A stretch of 64,000 nt of DNA, from positions 62,001 through 126,000 of the forward strand of contig CAZSXU010000007.1 in the NCBI GenBank assembly GCA_964610505.1, read 5' to 3'. Both the position numbers and the translations under genes were made by a program. Shown piece after piece: positions 62,870 through 64,000 of the stretch (position 1 is the first letter of the stretch; each line of letters starts with the position of its first letter). Under the pieces are notes generated by a model. The model saw only the letters and a program-made list of their open reading frames with translations, ran no database searches and was not told the DNA's origin. Source of the DNA: CAZSXU01 sp964610505. Its GTDB lineage: Bacteria; Arandabacterota; Arandabacteria; JAGLYR01.

Positions 62870-63805
62870 GTGGCTTCACGGCGCGTGGTCGTTGCAGGAG
62901 CGACGGGGTTCATCGGCAGGGCGTTGTGCGAGCGTCTGCAGGAGGACGGGTTCGATGTCGTGGCCCTTGCCTGGAATGAAGAGGAGGACGTGGAGCTGCC
63001 GGGCGACAACGTCGAGGTGGTCGAGTGGGGCGGAAAAACGGCGTCGAAGTGGGGGCGTCACGCGGACGGAGCCTACGCCATCGTCAATCTCGCCGGGGAA
63101 AACATCTCGACGGAGAGATGGACCCCCGAGAAGAAGCGCCGGATCCTTCGAAGCCGGGTCGACGCGGCCAGAGCCGTGGTCCAAGCGGTGAAGCAGGCCG
63201 AGAAGAAACCCGAGGTCGTGCTCCAGGGTTCCGCCATCAGTTTCTACGGGCGCCACCAGGACGAAATCATCGACGAATCGTGGGGTCGCGGCACCGGCTT
63301 TTTCCCGGAGGTGGTCCAGAAGATGGAGGCCGCCGCGGGTGGAGTCGAGGCATTCGGCGTGAGGTTCGTCGCGCTTCGGTCGGGCGTGGTTCTGGGCCCG
63401 GACGGGGGGCTTCTGCCGGGTCTCCTGCGATCTTTCCGCACATTCTTCGGAGGACCCACGGGCGGCGGGCGACAGTGGGTTTCGTGGATTCACATCTCCG
63501 ATGAAATCGAAGCGATACGGTTCCTGATGGATCGAGAGAAGCTCGACGGAGCGTTCAACCTGACGGCGCCCCGGCCGCTTCCGCAGAAGGATCTCTGTCG
63601 TGCTGTCGGGAAGGTGATCGGGCGGCCCTCGTGGCTGTCGACCCCCGCCTGGTGGCTGCGTCTTCGGTACGGCGAGATGGCTACGGCCGTGATGCTGACG
63701 GGCGCCCGGGTGGTTCCCGCGCGCCTCGAAGGCGCGGGATTCCGGTTTCGATTTTCCGAAATCCGGTCCGCGCTGGAAGAGGTGAAAGCGCAGATCCCCG
63801 ACTAG
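62870..63805 (+). CDS. TIGR01777-family (YfcH-like) epimerase/NAD(P)-binding protein, copy 1
   Basis: 311 residues from GTG 62870, with GGGAGG five bases upstream. Rossmann start VVVAGATGFIGRALCERLQE, then IVNLAGENISTERWTPEKKR, LQGSAISFYGRHQDEIIDES and GTGFFPEVVQKMEAAAGG, WVSWIHISDEIEAIRFLMDR. A C-terminal DUF1731-like end (RPSWLSTPAWWLRLRYGEMA) is present. This is the sugar-nucleotide epimerase-like SDR family named TIGR01777 (SulA/YfcH in enterics), of unknown substrate. A close relative begins eleven bases downstream. Confidence 0.92.
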   Translation: MASRRVVVAGATGFIGRALCERLQEDGFDVVALAWNEEEDVELPGDNVEVVEWGGKTASKWGRHADGAYAIVNLAGENISTERWTPEKKRRILRSRVDAARAVVQAVKQAEKKPEVVLQGSAISFYGRHQDEIIDESWGRGTGFFPEVVQKMEAAAGGVEAFGVRFVALRSGVVLGPDGGLLPGLLRSFRTFFGGPTGGGRQWVSWIHISDEIEAIRFLMDREKLDGAFNLTAPRPLPQKDLCRAVGKVIGRPSWLSTPAWWLRLRYGEMATAVMLTGARVVPARLEGAGFRFRFSEIRSALEEVKAQIPD

Positions 63806-63815
63806 GAGGATTCGA

Positions 63816-64000
63816 GTGCGAGTGGTCGTGGCCGGGGGAACGGGGTTCATCGGCAGGGCTTTGTGCAGGCGCCTGGCCGAGGAGGGAATGGAGCCGGTTG
63901 CTCTGACGCGCAACGCCGAAAAGGGAAAACAGGTCTTGGGGGACCGCGTCACCGTGGCCGAGTGGGACGCCCGAACTCCGGAAGGTTGCGTAGAGTGGCT
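63816..64000 (+). CDS. TIGR01777-family epimerase, copy 2 (N-terminal part, cut by window edge)
   Basis: First 61 codons from GTG 63816, with AGGAGG upstream. The sequence VRVVVAGGTGFIGRALCRRL is nearly identical to copy 1 in its NAD(P)-binding loop and continues EEGMEPVALTRN and VTVAEWDARTPEG. Downstream of the loop the two diverge more. Tandem duplication of a family member is the simplest reading. The rest lies outside the window. Confidence 0.88.
   Translation, partial: MRVVVAGGTGFIGRALCRRLAEEGMEPVALTRNAEKGKQVLGDRVTVAEWDARTPEGCVEW

Noticed and set aside
61038..62879. Long minus-strand open frame opposite the second GT-C/TPR gene
   Set aside because: Antisense shadow of high-GC coding sequence.

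Overview
The window reads as a chromosomal stretch of a GC-rich, Gram-negative, probably uncultivated bacterium. Outer-membrane logic is everywhere: two DUF5916 barrel-type proteins, a TolC/MFP/RND efflux set, lipoproteins and secreted HEAT, TPR and beta-helix proteins. Both gltX and glnS are present, so glutamine is probably charged directly. The mix (DUF5916, secreted Tricorn, anti-sigma plus HEAT operon, GT-C proteins fused to TPRs, and 'CCACAGATTTCACAGATT'-type intergenic repeats) resembles FCB-neighbourhood candidate phyla such as Eisenbacteria or Krumholzibacteria. That placement is an inference only. There is no rRNA, CRISPR array, phage or transposase.

Layout. 1-2543 (+): end of an ABC-2 export system (truncated ATPase, two permeases). 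2544-3788: a repeat-rich gap with a 31-bp-arm palindrome, then a flavin reductase-like gene. 3803-16385 (-): a SpeE-like methyltransferase, two DUF5916 proteins around a family-39 glycosyltransferase, an ECF sigma/anti-sigma/HEAT/HEAT operon, a 2TM protein and a methyltransferase. 16642-23004 (+): tetR-tolC-MFP-RND efflux operon with a clear promoter and a palindromic operator candidate. 23483-28665 (+): CPBP protease, gltX, glnS and a TSUP permease, separated by inverted-repeat intergenic elements. 28819-33232 (-): a barrel-SppA fusion and a B12-binding radical SAM protein. 33625-34509 (+): a DUF2975/HTH pair. 34630-44886 (-): a P-domain protein, DUF4404, FKBP lipoprotein, secreted LIM-DA1 metallopeptidase, second FKBP lipoprotein, Tricorn-like protease, thioesterase, YaiI-like protein, alcohol dehydrogenase and a coiled-coil protein.

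45143-64000 (+): aldehyde dehydrogenase; a TPR protein overlapping a membrane-anchored matrixin-like protease; a UbiA prenyltransferase; GT2, methyltransferase and a small membrane protein; a large TPR lipoprotein; a 41-bp tandem repeat running into mnmA; tRNA-Ser(UGA), tRNA-Ser(GCU) and tRNA-Arg(ACG), the two serine genes each butted against a perfect 16-bp hairpin; a beta-helix protein; a lipoprotein phosphodiesterase; two tandem GT-C/TPR fusion proteins; and two tandem TIGR01777-type epimerases, the second cut by the window edge.

The main theme is the cell envelope: export, efflux, glycosyl transfer and extracytoplasmic folding or proteolysis (two FKBPs, SppA, Tricorn, LIM-DA1, matrixin-like, CPBP). 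The candidates most worth follow-up are the FKBP/LIM-DA1/FKBP cluster, the barrel-SppA fusion, the ECF/HEAT operon with its exact Trp heptad repeat, the hairpins abutting the serine tRNAs, and the tandem repeat that supplies the mnmA start region. No single locus is demonstrably an undescribed system from sequence alone.
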